This document shows positions 24,277 to 37,500 of a DNA stretch of 64,000 nt, one piece after another (the stretch's first letter is position 1; every line of letters begins with the position of its first letter). The notes under the pieces are model-generated. The model saw nothing but the letters and a program-made list of their open reading frames with translations. It searched no databases and was not told where the DNA came from. Origin of the DNA: Callipepla californica brunnescens. Lineage: Eukaryota > Chordata > Aves > Galliformes > Odontophoridae. The stretch is taken from contig JALIRH010000002.1 in NCBI GenBank assembly GCA_023055505.1, positions 37,705,733 to 37,769,732 on the forward strand, read 5' to 3'. Position numbers and translations under genes: made by a program.

Positions 24277-27200
24277 ACAAGCCTGCTTTTTATTATTAAG
24301 TAGTAGTAGAAGTATTACAAATTTCATTTTGTAAACAGTATGTTCTTTTCCAGGTTTGTTTTGAGGTAGAGGCAGGTTTGGGTCACCAGTTCTATTCTTC
24401 TGCTATTTCTCACCAGACCAAAATATCATCTAGATGAACTCTTCCACCTCCTGCTATTTCTCAGTGAAACTCACAAGATGAAAAACACAGCCCAAGTATC
24501 GCTCCCACAAGGAGTCATTAGCGACCATAAACCTATTTTCTGGTTTTCTATGACCGGCTGCTTAGAACTTCTTAGTAAGTATAAAAAAATTCACCTGCTG
24601 TTTCTCAAAACTTTTCCATCCTACATAGGATAAAATAGGAGAAAAGCTCCTTTACACAGTGATGTAATTATTTTCAGACTCTATGTGAAGAGTTGTTCTT
24701 GTCTCTCCATATTTCCCAGAGCAGTGAGTAAATTCTTCCCTTTTTTAGCATCTTAATTCTAACGAACCTGATCCTTAAAGAACTTTCAAATTTCTGTTCA
24801 CTGGTCTCTTTAGATATCTCCCATTCCCTGAAGGGTGGTATTTCAAATACTATTTTGCGGTCACTTCTAACTATTACAGTGATTATTTTTCCTTAGCAGG
24901 GGAACAAATAAAGATAAAGTGATTCTTTTTAATCTAACAATAGATACTTTCACTCTCTATAGCACAAGACACCTTTCTAGTGATGCAGTAGGAATGGATA
25001 TCTTGTCAGCCCATTAGACATTAACAAAGACATTAAGTTTATGTGAATAATCAGTGGGAATGCGATAATCCCTTTAAAATCCTCTCGTTATCTAAATACT
25101 GTTATCAAGTTTATTTTCATTTTTACTTATTTTCTAACAGTAACATCACTTTTGCTGACCACGTTGTTTCATGCATTTGTGTCAGAACAACCCTCCCAGG
25201 TTGCTTATAAGCACTCATCTCCTGCAAAATGTTTCAATTCTTCAGAGACTCTCTCTTCCAAACTTATCTCCCCATGTGTCTACACTGCACATAGTCTGCT
25301 ATAAGTTGCAAACACTCAAAAGGCCACCTAAGCCACTGGGCTTTCTGCTGCTCTTTACAAACACTTTCGCTCTCAGACACATTTCTTTGGCTAATATAAA
25401 CCGCAGCACATAAAGCTTCACAAAGTTACTCTTCAGTTTAAATTTTGTTTTTCTAGACTCTGAGCATAGTTTTTCTCTCCTAATCAGAGTTCCATTTCCA
25501 TATTTGCTTTATGTCCTGACTTTTATCAGAGACAGCTGCTAAAATCTGCATGTGCCCAAAGTGCCCTGGTCCAATGTGTGGGCTTAAAATGTTCCCAAAT
25601 GAGGAGGGAGAAGATCACCTGTGGACACAACAAACCACACATACAATCAAAGTGAAATTTTCTTTGGAGATTTAAAGTAGGAAGAGAAAAAACAGGATGT
25701 TGCACCTGCAAGTAGAAATGGGAAATACAGGTTTTAGGTTAACCTGAGATACAACAGAATGAGAGCAGCACAGAGTGGCAATGGCGTATAGCCTTGGAAA
25801 TAGGAAAGAATTCAAAAACAAACACCCCCTGAATGAAGAGTGAGAAAGCAACACACTCAGGGAAGACTTTCATTTTCCGTACGTACCTGAGCAGCTTCTT
25901 CCATTATCCAGCATGAATATTACAAAATCCTTCTGCTTGTTTAGTGATATTTGGTCCAGTACCAATGCAAGCACAGTAGAGAACTGAACAAATTACAGAA
26001 GTCATATCAGAAGTTATACTTGTTTGCAGCATAGCTCTCCAGGCGTAGCAACAGTCAGCAAATGTAGATTTAAACTCTGATGTTATTTCAGGTAAACAGT
26101 TTGAGGAATTACCAAACAACATCCAGGGCTATGTCAACAGCTAGTGGCTGCTCTGCCAGTTCAACATGAACATAATGCTGCACAGTCTTTCATCTACAGT
26201 GTATGGGGACTACTTTAACACACAGTAAAACTGCAATATGTGGAATAACATTTTCACATACATAATGCTAAGAGTTTTGAGCAAGATACTCAGTTTTCTT
26301 TAGAAAGCTTTCCTCACAGTGCATAAGGTGAGCTTTCAGGGAGATTTCTGGCTCCTGCTAAAACACTACAGAGCAAAGCCTCTCATAATGTAAAGTAATG
26401 TACCTTTAACTATGTCCACTGCCAGAAGTGTCAAAAAGTATTTTGTATTAATTCACGCAGAAATTCCAAAACTTGTTACGATTTTCCCCTCTATTACACA
26501 GTAACAAAATATATAACTGAAAAGTGATTATAAGGAATGACTGGTGGCTACAGCCATTTCTTAGCAAACAGCAAAACAATATATGGCTCATTAGTGCACT
26601 TTCCTATAAACTGAACGGTAAATTATTTTTACTTGAGTACCGTCTGGGCTTTGGTAGTTTTGAAATATAGATAATCAGGACCAATAAGTACTCAGAGCGA
26701 TGGAAACTCAATTTTCTAAGAACAGAAGTGATTAAATGAAAGAACTCCACAGGTTTTGAATTGCCTCCCAAGTAGAATTTTTAAATAAATCACAATGTAA
26801 TTGTACTTTTTTTTTTTAATTAATCTTAAAGAAATAACCATTATCCTGCAGCACTGAAAATTTAAATATTCATCTATAGTATTGAATTCATTAGCTTTTC
26901 TTACAGTAAGTAAGGAAAGTAAGTCTCTCATAGAGACTTACATCCTATACTTTCACTACGCTTCACAATGTCAGTTAATAATCTCAATCAGACTGTGAAA
27001 CCAGCTACAGAGAATTCCATCTATTAAAACAAAACAGACAAAACAACAACTAAATACTGAGATGAAAATTGGATTTTTGGAATCCCTTTGGTTTAAGCAA
27101 TAACACCAAAGACTACATTAAATAAACACAGAGCAGTTTCCTTACAATACATGACACAGTAATACCGAAACATGCAACTCTAACATGAGTTGTAGTCTTA

Positions 27201-27819
27201 CACGTGTTCACTGAGATGGTCTGAATTTGCTCAGATGCTTTGTTTTGAATCTACTGTTGCTATTTCCATTGGGCCTATTTTAACCATCTTTCCTAAGGCA
27301 AATCACCCTGTACAAGAGAGATCTTCATTCACTTGTAGCTTCACGGATGAATAGTTCCACTGATTAAGGGTATGAAGTCCATTCCTAGATAAAGATTTTA
27401 ACATACTTTGTTTCAGTAAGAGAAACAAAAGGAAGCAGTGCAATAGAAACTCTCTCAATTGTTCCTTAATGAAAAGTAGAACAGGAAACAAAGAATCTCA
27501 AGACTTTACAGGCATGACCTAGATGCTTGTATTTTCAGCTATGCTTGTAAAGATTTTCTCAGGAACCCAACTCCTTTCTAACTGGTCAGGCATAAAAGGG
27601 ACTCATACAACAAAACAGCTTTCTGACATATGCTACCTCAGGCTAGCAACCCTGGGGATGTCTTAAGGATCCTGAATCACACTCTTCTAGCTGGGCATCT
27701 AATCATTAAGAGTCACGGCACTACATATCATGACATGAAAATTCTTTTTGCAGCTTTTGCAGAAGGTCTGTGAAATGCAAGCAGGAAAGCTACAACTGAG
27801 AAATATAAAATCTCATGGT

Positions 27820-27930
27820 TACAAAGGCTGTCCTGAAAGTAACGCCTCCTATTTTATTATATCAGCCCACAACATCAGAGGTGGATGTTGGTGGTATGGC
27901 AGAAGAGGCTGAAGCATCCCACCAATATTA
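27820..27930 (+). mobile_element. Galluhop-type mariner transposon, one end only
   Basis: After a TA dinucleotide, the usual mariner target, comes GGCTGTCCTGAAAGTAACGC, then CTCCTATTTTATTAT and AGAGGTGGATGTTGGTGG. These match the terminal inverted repeat and subterminal sequence I know for the chicken Galluhop/mariner element. Only about 110 bases survive, so the transposase gene and opposite end are missing. The element runs straight into a CR1 tail at about 27940. Presence of this family is the best hint that the genome is galliform. The 60-codon open frame across the junction (27815-27997) is not a gene. Confidence 0.85.
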
Positions 27931-27939
27931 TTTGCTATC

Positions 27940-28080
27940 TTCCTCCCTGGAAGCATTCAAAGCCAGGTGGAATGGGACTTTAAGCAATCTAGTCTAGAGG
28001 AAAATATCCTTGCCTATACCAGTGAGACTGGAACTAGATGATCCTATGGGACCCTTTCAGCCTAAACCATTCTATGATTC
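27940..28080 (+). mobile_element. CR1 retrotransposon, 3' fragment
   Basis: TCCCTGGAAGCATTCAAAGC, CCAGGTGGAATGGGACTTTA, AGCAATCTAGTCTAGAGG, GGAACTAGATGATCC and AACCATTCTATGATTCATTC are the CR1 tail in sense orientation. It abuts the Galluhop fragment upstream and ends at the ATTC-type terminal repeat. Confidence 0.92.
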
Positions 28081-29064
28081 ATTCATTAATTCATTAACCT
28101 CCTGTACTTTTATATTCTAGGCTTCATATTCATGTAGATAGATAAAATGAGAGCACTACCTGCAATGAATTGTAAATTGTAGAACGAATCAGAAAAAATA
28201 GAGACCATGAAACACAATTTGTTGTATTTTTCTGTGACATCTATGCACACATCCACAAATGGCAGCATGCATAGAAGGCATTATCTTGTATAACAGCAAA
28301 AATATGGCAAATAGCTTTAAACAAAACAAGACTATTTACAAATCCCCTTTTCTGATCTTTAAATACACAAAATTGCCCAAAACTAGAATACTTCTATCTA
28401 TATACAGATTTCCATAATGTAGCTCTGCTCCATTTGCCATAAATTTTAACAACATGAGCAAATACCACCAGTATGTTTTTCTCTCATTCTTTCACTAACT
28501 CCACTGAAAAAGAGTAGAGTCCTATTTATCTTTTTCTTTTCTTTTATTCCTTTAAAAAGGAGGAAGCATAAAAATCAGACACTGTACACAAAGAAGAGTA
28601 GCAGAAATAAATGAAGATATTGCTTCTACTGATCTATTTTGCATGCAATATATTCATAAAACATAAAAAGTACTTTCATATATATATATGTATGGACATA
28701 TTTTAGAATGGATATATTTAGAAAAAATATATTTTAGATATGTACATGTATCTCCAAAAGATTTAAGAGTTCTACTCAGAGTCGCTTTTTCCCATTACTT
28801 CACCTGTTTGAGTATCAAAGTTACAGAAAATTTTGAACTCATCAGGTAACACTCTTTTTATGTCTTCACTGCACAGATGGTAGATGTTTGTTCTCTCTAC
28901 TTCCCCACTTTCTTAATTCATTTAATTCAAGAATGAACATTATAACCAGTTTAGTCTGGTATTATGATTACCCTCCTCTTTTACTGATCTTACCAAAAAT
29001 TTGTGAATTAGCTTTCTAGTAAAACACACATTTTGCATTTGTTTTTCAAGATATATTCTAGTTT

Positions 29065-29086
29065 TCTTGATGCCTAGGCATCAAGA
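29065..29086. repeat. Perfect 22-base palindrome
   Basis: TCTTGATGCCT at 29065-29075 is followed with no spacer by its exact reverse complement AGGCATCAAGA at 29076-29086. The centre is CCTAGG. It lies in AT-rich DNA that is not otherwise repetitive. Confidence 0.97.
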
Positions 29087-29403
29087 TATTTCCTAATTTT
29101 TAATTACAGATTACACAATAAGAAGTCATAGTGTGTCCTCAAGGCAGAAGTGTCATTTTGGATTGAGTCATCCATCCTGCATTTAATTTTCATTTCTGAC
29201 ACAAGCCACAGCTTTTGTCAGGAAGAATTTATGTTTTGATGTTATCTTTTCACATATTACAAATGAAAGCTGTCTGATGCATTCCTTTAACCCAACAGCA
29301 CAGTCAGAAGTATTCACAACCATAGTGAAATGACTCAAGGAATCTGCTATTTAAAATGCATGAAGATCACACCAAAGGTTTCAAGAGCCTTTTTTGAACT
29401 CCT

Positions 29404-29440
29404 TTCATAGAATTCTTAAAGTTGGAAGGAACCTTTAGAG
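29404..29440 (-). mobile_element. Possible CR1 3'-tail fragment
   Basis: TCATAGAATTCTTAAAGTTG then GAAGGAACCTTTAGAGG resembles the reverse complement of a CR1 tail. Homology fades quickly, so this is tentative. Confidence 0.4.
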
Positions 29441-30075
29441 GCTCCTCTACAGAGAAGTCAATGTTATACACTTCAGCCTGCCCTGAGGAACGTGGGCTCC
29501 AGTTTTAAGCAAACTTTCTCTCTCTACAGGTTTTCCACCACGTTTAGTGTTTACACAGAGTATGCAGACTGAGAATTAACATGGGCTGATGTCTGAATTT
29601 AAAATATAACATATGAATAACACTATAACATTTAAAAATGCAATCATATAAGGTATGGTTAGATAAGCACCATCTTTTGTCATAGACAAAACTTGTAGAA
29701 CAACAAATATCAAATTTTAGACCTCCTCATTAAGCCTATTTTACTCTCAATGAAGAGGATCTTAACTTCCTCTTCCCCTCATTCTTACCTAAGCAAAATA
29801 TTAGAAACATAACTGTGATTTACTAAGATCGTTACCTTCAAAGGTCAGGACTTAATAACGCAAAATTAATAATTCCACCAATTTCTCCAAAGATAGCAAG
29901 TTGCTGAGTAGTTATCTCACTGGAGTTTACTTCAGGCTTATATACTTCTAAAGAATAGTTAGATCTTAACCACAAACCAATGATCTAATGGAAGTACTCC
30001 TTAAAAATGGTTTGGAAGAGATGCTTGTAAAGAAACCTTCTTGTTTATTTGATTGGAGACTGTCAAGAAAGCTTC

Positions 30076-30102
30076 AAAAAAAAAAAAAAAAAAAAAAAAA
30101 AA
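30076..30102. repeat. Poly-A tract (27 A)
   Basis: An uninterrupted A-run on the + strand. Confidence 0.95.
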
Positions 30103-31195
30103 GGAAATTATACTATACAAGTATAATTAATAATAATAATAGTATAATTAATAGTAATGTAGTTCCTACTGATTGATATGGAGATAAAATGGAGATAAAA
30201 AAAATTCCTAAGATATAAGATAAACATAAGGAAACAACGCAAATTATTTTACGGTACACAACCGAGATGGTAAGAGAAGATTAAAATGATGATCTAATAA
30301 ACTGCAAGTGGCATTCAACATGAAACAGAAGCATAATAGTGCTGACTGCTTAATACCAAAAAGAAAAAAGAACATCTAGTAAAACAAAACAATTCATTTG
30401 CAAGGGCTCAGGAATATTAAATGAACAAATAAAAGGAAAATTATTCATTCAGCGTAAGTTTAATAACATATACACATCCAAAATAATGCCTAGACCTCCA
30501 ACCACTTTTGCCCTTCTTCTGACAAACTTCTCTAGAAAAAAAAATCAAAAATAAACAAAAACTTTAATGTGTTTAAGAAATAATAAAATTCTTACACATT
30601 TATATGATTTGGTTCAACAACTAAAAGGTGGCTGCATAAGGGACAAAATAAAAAAGCATTTAAATTGCACAAACTCTACTATAAGAAATCAGAATTTTTC
30701 AGTTACGCTGCAGTATAAGACAGGAAAAGATGTTTTGGTAAGAACCCATGCTGAACAATAAATTCATACACATCTAGCAGCAGACTATCTGACAATATAT
30801 AATTAATTTTTGATGAATGACTTTAATTTATACAATACAATTATGCTCTGAAAAGACTGCAACAAGCAGAAAGTGTCACACAAGGTGTTTATAATTTAAA
30901 TTCAAATCGTTCTCCTAAAATCAGTCTTAGATCTATTCCTATTTTTATCTTTCTTATGTTTGAATTTTTCTTCATGCTTCAACTTAAATTCCTGCCTTTA
31001 CTCTTACAAGTTGCTTTGTCATGATAATCCTGAATCTTTATTATTTAACCTTGTAGATACAAAAAATATAAAGCTCACAGAAGATATTCAAATTGGGTCT
31101 CAGACACAATCTCAACTTATCCTCATTGTGAATGATTTACAGATTACTGTACAAAATGTAACAATAACTGCATAGCTGACTTTCCTGATTTAAGC

Positions 31196-31697
31196 TGAGA
31201 TGGTGTTAATAGCACACCACTGTTTTGCCTGGTTTTGAGTAATGGCTTCACACGCACCAGTCAGGCCACTGGATGGGGAAGAGCAACTATGACAACAGCA
31301 CAGCAGCAGAGAGGGGTGGGGAGAAACCAGAATAGCTAGCATGAATTAGGCAAGAATTTATTCCATACCACGTGACGTGGTGCCATAAAGCTGTGGAGAG
31401 TTGACTGGTGTGGGGCTATTGTCCTGCGATTTGTGGGCATCTGTCAGCAAGACACTGCACTGCTAGTGAGACATCAAGCAGGTGTACTGTTAGCTGGACA
31501 CTGGGTGGCAAGTAGCAAGTAATTACACTGTGAATGCATAGATGCATACTGTTACCACTTTGGTTTTTTCTGTCTTAATAAATGGTTTTTCTCTCAAACA
31601 ACAAGTTCTAGTTTGTTTCCAGTTCTCTACCCTATTTCACTGCTAAGGGAAAAAGAGAGAAGTACTGTTTGGTGCTGAGCTGTGTGCTGGAATGAAC
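31196..31697 (+). mobile_element. Solo LTR of an ERVL-like endogenous retrovirus
   Basis: About 500 bases with the layout of an avian LTR. A U3-like part contains TTATTCCATACCACGTGACG, parallel to ATATTCCATACCATATGATG in the LTR at 61950. A TATA-like CATAAAG follows at 31384-31390, an AATAAA signal at 31577-31582, and a U5-like part ends CTGTTTGGTGCTGAGCTGTG then TGCTGG. The ends are approximate: TG near 31196 or 31201, CA near 31696. The five bases outside (TAAGC before, TAAGA after) could be a decayed target duplication. No gag, pol or env sequence adjoins it, as expected for a solo LTR left by recombination. Confidence 0.72.
31367..31381. promoter_or_regulatory. Palindromic E-box/CRE-like site within the LTR
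   Basis: ACCACGT and ACGTGGT are reverse complements around a central G. The site contains CACGTG (bHLH E-box core) and TGACGT (CREB/ATF half-type core) overlapping. It lies immediately upstream of the TATA-like CATAAAG, where an LTR enhancer would be. Factor binding is inference from motif knowledge. Confidence 0.45.
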
Positions 31698-34429
31698 ACT
31701 AAGAGTTAGATAGAACAGTTTAAATGCCTTCCTACACAGCAACAGATAATTAAAATATCTGCAGTAAAAACCTCCTTAAAAACTTGTGACACCACGGATT
31801 CAGAAGATTACAAAACTTTTTACAAACTACACTCTACACTCTGGCCATGATTCTTTGACAAAAATACGTAACATACTAACAGCTCTACATTGATATTTTA
31901 TGCCACTTAAAAATGGCTCTCCTAACAGCATATTTTCTGCAAGAAAATTGTATTTTTCTGTCTAATACTTGGCACTCATTCACTCATTCTTACTTTGCTA
32001 CCATTGGCTTTTCTGCATCATGTTCCATTTACAAAGTTTTGTTAAGCTTTTGAGATACACTGCCTTCTGGTTTTCCTTTTGGGTCATTAATTCTCTTTAG
32101 CATGTTCTATTTCCAGTAAAGCAATTCAAAATTGTTTGCATATCCTTTTCCCCCTCCTCCCCCCAGAAACTGGAAATTGCCAGCTATTTTTCTGGAAAGA
32201 TGACTAAAATGGCAGCAGCATCTCACCTTCAAATGCAACCATGTGTTGTCCTAGGAAATGAATAATTTACTTGATTCAGAACCTCAGATTTCTGTACATT
32301 TTATGTGTATAGAAAACAACACTTTCAAAAGCTGGTAAGTCAACACTAGGAAAAACAAATTAGGTATCATCATTGTGACTTTCATTATATTTCCAGTATC
32401 AAAATTAACTTCTGTAAAATAACTACTACACTTCTGTAACAGCTTTCAAAGCTTTCAGCTTTCAAAGGAAGATAGAGGAAAAAAATTAACTGGAAAACAT
32501 TCAGAGAATGAATCCTTAACATTTTAATCAACACTGCAAGAAGCGTTAATTAGCAATGTCTACTGAAGTGTAAACTACTTGAATATAAGAAACAACAAAA
32601 ATACAAAGTATTCACCAACATGTCCACAGGTTTGTGCACCAGATACCAATTATGTGGCCCAAAAGTACCACAAATTGCAAACATAATTGTTTTGCTGCCT
32701 CCCAAGTTAGAATAATTCCAGTAAGAATGAAAATATACCTTGATGAGATACATAAAACCCACTGAAGTACAGCAGAGGTCATATCTGTTAATGCAACTCA
32801 TTTTCACTAAAATAGATATATATATATTTAGCATTATTATTTCAAGTAAATTTTGGTTGATCTACAAATTATATGCCCAGCCTTTTTTCTTATCAAACAG
32901 GTTGCCCTGAGACATATCATTGTTAACACTAGTAATCTAGTCAACATTTTCCAGTGACTTTGTTCTATTATTTCAGCAGGAAATAGGCTAAGCTTGGTAT
33001 AATAGCTACAGAAATCTTTGAGTTTCAAGACACCAGGCTTTCATAAGTTTTCAGGCTTTCATAGGTTTTGTTGTTTTAATTTTCAAATCAATTTGTCTAA
33101 CTGAAAAATGAAAAAGACTGTTTCCAGCATCTGTCATTCCAAAACATCATTGTTTTAGTCAACCCCTTTCCTGCAGCTCTCATTTCATTACAATTCTTAT
33201 GCTCTGTAAACATTGCTAGTTCTCATTTTCTTCCTTCACTGGATTCTAACAGTTCAGTAAGCACAAGTTCTGCAGTTTGTTAATCATGGGAACCTTTTTG
33301 CTCCAACTCACTGTCTTTCTATAGTGCTGTATCTTTACTTGGCTACTACCTTGCAATCCAAATTACCACCAAAGCTGCTGCTTTATAAAAATGTTCTGTA
33401 TAATTTTTTCAGTTGCATACCTATTTAGGTAGTTGCAGTCACTGTCCTCTAAGCCATTTCAAGCCCTAGAGGCTCTTTTGCTCAGACCAGTCAACTCAGT
33501 TTAACAGAAGTGTAAAAACTCTAAATTTTAATGGAGATTCTAGGAGAAAACTTAGTTTTGCTAAAGACATAAGGGGCAGATCAAAAGGGATGAACTTTGT
33601 GGGAAATGTGGACAAAGATGGCAGTATTAAGAAGATAAAGTGGAACAAACCACAAGACTTCAGAGTAACACAAAAGGACCAGGATGTCATTCTTTTTCTG
33701 CATAAATAGCTGAGAATGGATTTTATGAACTTTACTTCAGAAAACATTAACCCTGCTGGTTTCAATTATTTTATTGATTCAAAGTAAATGGTGCTACTTT
33801 GTAATATGATGTTTAGTTTGCAGTTTTCTCTGTCATTGTGCACTGTCTGCTGTTGAGTATGGGGAAAGAATCAATTGCTAGCCATAGGAAGTAGTCTTTT
33901 CTAACAGCAGAAATTATTGTTTATCACACGATAGCTGATGTTTACTTGGTTTGACATGTCAAATGATAAAACCAGCCTTTCAACATTCTTTCCTATCCTT
34001 GTACCCCTCAAGAGGTCATCTTTTATTTCTCTGTTTCTCTACATTCCTTAGACTCATGCAGCAAGCCTCAGCTACTTCAATATAAACAATTCTTTTACTG
34101 ATATAAATAGAACATTAGACTACTCAACCACCAAAAATAAATAATAACAAACCACAACAACAAATCGAACAAGAGCATGAACAAAATACTGCATATGCAC
34201 AGACTGACTAATGTATGTCTCACAGCCTATTACTACATAGACTAGCCTTTTTTTTTTCCATCCAAGTTCAGTTAAGGTTGCAATGATGAATACAATGTGT
34301 ATGTTTTCAAGGTATATTTTTGATGCATTTTGTTAGTCTTTCATAGGACTAAAGATGGACATCATGCAAGTAAGTATAACTACCAGAACCCTTTCCAAAC
34401 AGTCATTTAGTACAGAAAAGCGCAGGCAA
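31698..34429. other. AT-rich DNA, no gene recognised
   Basis: No gene or named repeat seen, except an 18-base tandem duplication at 33034-33069. Open frames are at most 94 codons without motifs. Confidence 0.6.
33034..33069. repeat. 18-base tandem duplication (two copies)
   Basis: CAGGCTTTCATAAGTTTT at 33034-33051 is followed directly by CAGGCTTTCATAGGTTTT at 33052-33069, differing at one base. Confidence 0.96.
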
Positions 34430-34568
34430 TCCTCAGTTATATGTATAGACTGGGAGAAGAATTAATTGAGAGCAGATCTGCAAAAAGTGACTTGGGGGAG
34501 CTGTTAGATGAAAAGTTTGACATGAGCCAGCACTATGCTCTTGCAGCCCAGAGGGCTAACTGTATGCC
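34430..34568 (+). mobile_element. CR1 retrotransposon, internal ORF2 fragment
   Basis: An isolated internal piece of CR1 in sense orientation. Its translation from about 34444 reads [20 protein letters not shown] then [20 protein letters not shown], matching the region just after the reverse transcriptase palm (compare EEKDLGLLFGEKL in the copy at 2123-2464). The reading frame is open across the fragment, but both ends are truncated and the 3' untranslated tail is absent, so this piece was probably cut by deletion or rearrangement. Confidence 0.88.
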
Positions 34569-37500
34569 AGTACCACACCCTTTGTGCATACTGAATGCAC
34601 AATGAAGATCAGTGAAAAAATGGAAGACTGGACCTGCAGACCCCGTAGGTGAGAATTTCTAAGACTGGAGTAGGAATTCAACCTGAATGACAAGATACTT
34701 TGCCTCAGCTGGAAACAGCAGTAATTTGGCAGAAGAAATGAACTGCATGGGTGATTGAGCACTAGAAATAAGTACTGAGCATAGCAAAACTCTTACTATG
34801 CGTTAGTAATTAATAGGAATTTTGTACTGCATTGTAATAGACATATAATAGATAAAACCTTTTACAATGGTTTAACGCTTAAAGGTTTCTATGAGTTATT
34901 TTAAAAGAGATGCTTTTGGACTCACCATTTTCAATATCAGGACATAAAAAGTCACATTAACAATATTGAGTGTTTTCTGATATGGCTTTTGTAGTACTCC
35001 TTTGATGATTTTTTTCACATCTGATTATAATTGTTAATTATTACTTCATAATGAATATTTCTTAATATAAATCTATCAACATTAGCAAATGTTTTAACAT
35101 AGCAGTAAACACTGTACAGCGTTATGCCATTTACATAAAAAACTCAGATAAAAAATAGATAATGTCAGTTTTTCTCGATGGAATCTCAGCCAACACACTT
35201 CCATTAATAGCCAAACCTCTTTTAGATACTGAGGAAGAAGCATCACAGATGTGACTGAGATTCAAAATTCAGAAGCTTGTCTACAGTTATAATTAACTGC
35301 AAAAGATGGATGATGTCCAGAGCTGTAGCCCTTATATCAAAAAGGCTAAGCCCTTAAGAGTTTTCTGCCTGTAACAGTTGATCTAGAATACCAATATCAC
35401 ACTTTCACAGAATACTGCAGACATCACATACAGTTAGTTTTCCTAGGAAAAAAAGTTTTCAGATGCTTCCATTCTTCCTAATGTTACTTATACCATCACT
35501 TACTGAACCAGATACCTTTCCTTGTTTTATCAGTTCTCTCCTCTATTTTTCATTTGGAAAGGATCAGCTATAAAAAGTTTTATTCTGTCTAAGAGTGAAA
35601 TTCAGGAAAGAAAGTAATTTCTCATCCATTTAACAATTTCTTAGAAACTGAGGTCATTACATCCAGTATATAAACAGAATATGGCTTTTATGACACAAAA
35701 ACTTGAAGTTTTTCCATAGGAAACTGACCTCATTAGGCAGCATACAGGCTGTCAACTTTCTTTGACAGACATGTTCTACATGTACTCTTAAGGCTACGAG
35801 TTCTAAAATCTTTAAAGCTGTATGAACTGTGGTAAATTCAGTACAGCTTTTTAATATCGTTTGTCTTTTTTATGTATGTGAGAGCTACATCCTATAGCTG
35901 CAGAAGCTGATAGATTTGTTTCTGAAGTTATTCCTTACAGCTTTTTGAGTTATTGCAGTGTTACCTTCAGTTAAAGGCTCTTCTTTTCAAACATCCATAT
36001 TTATTGCTTCCAAATTCCTTGGATGAAAAAGAGGATATGATCTGGGCAACGGTGATTAGAAAAGATGGAACAAAGTAACAGTGAAGAGCAGACTAAAGTC
36101 TACAGCCAATTGAGGGTGAGCCTCAGCAGGCAAAACATCAACCAGTGTTGAGTCTTCATGGTTCTGTGTTACTAAAAAAGCTTCCACTTACATTACTACC
36201 CTTAGTCACTGAGGGCTATGCTGTGAAATATTTCAAGTGTGTGACTCAAAGTACTTAAGTCAAACTGAGTACAGAAATGTGTGATCCAGTTACTATTTTT
36301 TTCAACTTCTGGAGAGGAAAAAAAGCTACTTAAATACTTTAAAAAAATTAAATGCATATTAAAACGAACCCATGAAAAGTACATGATTACAGATGCAGTC
36401 AAGTGTTCCAGAATCAGTGAACAGTAACAAGTCATCCAGATTAAGTTGCTTCAAGTTCCTGGCAAGCATATATTACCATGTGTTTATGTGTTTTCATATA
36501 ATACTCTCCCTGCGGAACATGCACTCCATTTGTAGCCCAGGCCAGTGCCTACCAGACAAGTGTCTCAGTCACAGCTGAGCATGGTAAGGCAGCCATGGGG
36601 AATGCTGCAGGTTATGTCACCTGCACACCTCTCAGAATATGTAGTTCTTTCCCTGACACATCCACATTATCCCTGCACCAATGAAGGACAAGAAGCATAA
36701 ATCTTAGGTGTCACCTGCAGCTACAATAACTGCCTCATTTTATCATAACATGACACAACCTCTGGGATCTTTTAAGTGCTTTGCTTACTTAACCAATACT
36801 GGAGTTTAGTTTTGAATACAGAATGAGTTACAGCATGCAGAACCGTCTAAAACGGTAAGCTGACAACTTCAATAAATTTGGCCTTAATTTTTCTCTGTCT
36901 TACATTTACATCTAGGTAAAGCAGGAAAAAGCTAACAAGAATGTTCCAAAGCTTTTATGCTTTTTTGTTTTTGTGGTTTTTTTTTAATATAATAAAGCAT
37001 CCTAGAACTATCACAGGAGCGTAAGAGAACAGCTAACGACAGTATTTCACCACAAAGATTCTCACTGGTTTGAAACAAATACAGCACAGTGACGTGGCAA
37101 AAAGAGGAAGTATTAAATGACTCTACCTTTTGTCAGCGCTATCTGCCCTATGCAGTCAGTGGAGCACTTTGCTTTTTAATAGTTAATCATGCAGTTAACA
37201 GATTTTATATGACCTAATATGAATTGTAAATTGCATTAAGGTTGCACAGAGAACCTTACTGCTAGCATTTCTAATTTCTCAGCCCCCAGTTTCGTTCTTC
37301 AATATTTTAAAGAAATTTCTATGCTGTGTTATCTAACTAATTATTCATCAGTAGCATGGCATATATTATAGAATTTAACAATATCTGTAATTCAGAGAAA
37401 GAAATCAGCTGTTCAAAAGAAACCACTAAGAAAAGAAGCTTGTTGGGAGAAGGCATGTTATAGAACTATGGAGTGATCAGAACTGAACTATTTCAGGTCA

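Larger units (their letters stand above)
22631..27819. other. AT-rich DNA, no gene recognised
   Basis: It contains A-runs at 23084-23105, 23436-23463 and 24240-24258. No exon, RNA gene or named interspersed repeat could be supported. Open frames are at most 80 codons and without motifs. Confidence 0.6.
28081..31195. other. AT-rich DNA, no gene recognised
   Basis: It contains a perfect 22-base palindrome at 29065-29086, a possible short CR1 tail at 29404-29440, an A-run at 30076-30102 and an AT-rich TAATAA patch near 30120-30155. No gene could be supported. Confidence 0.6.
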
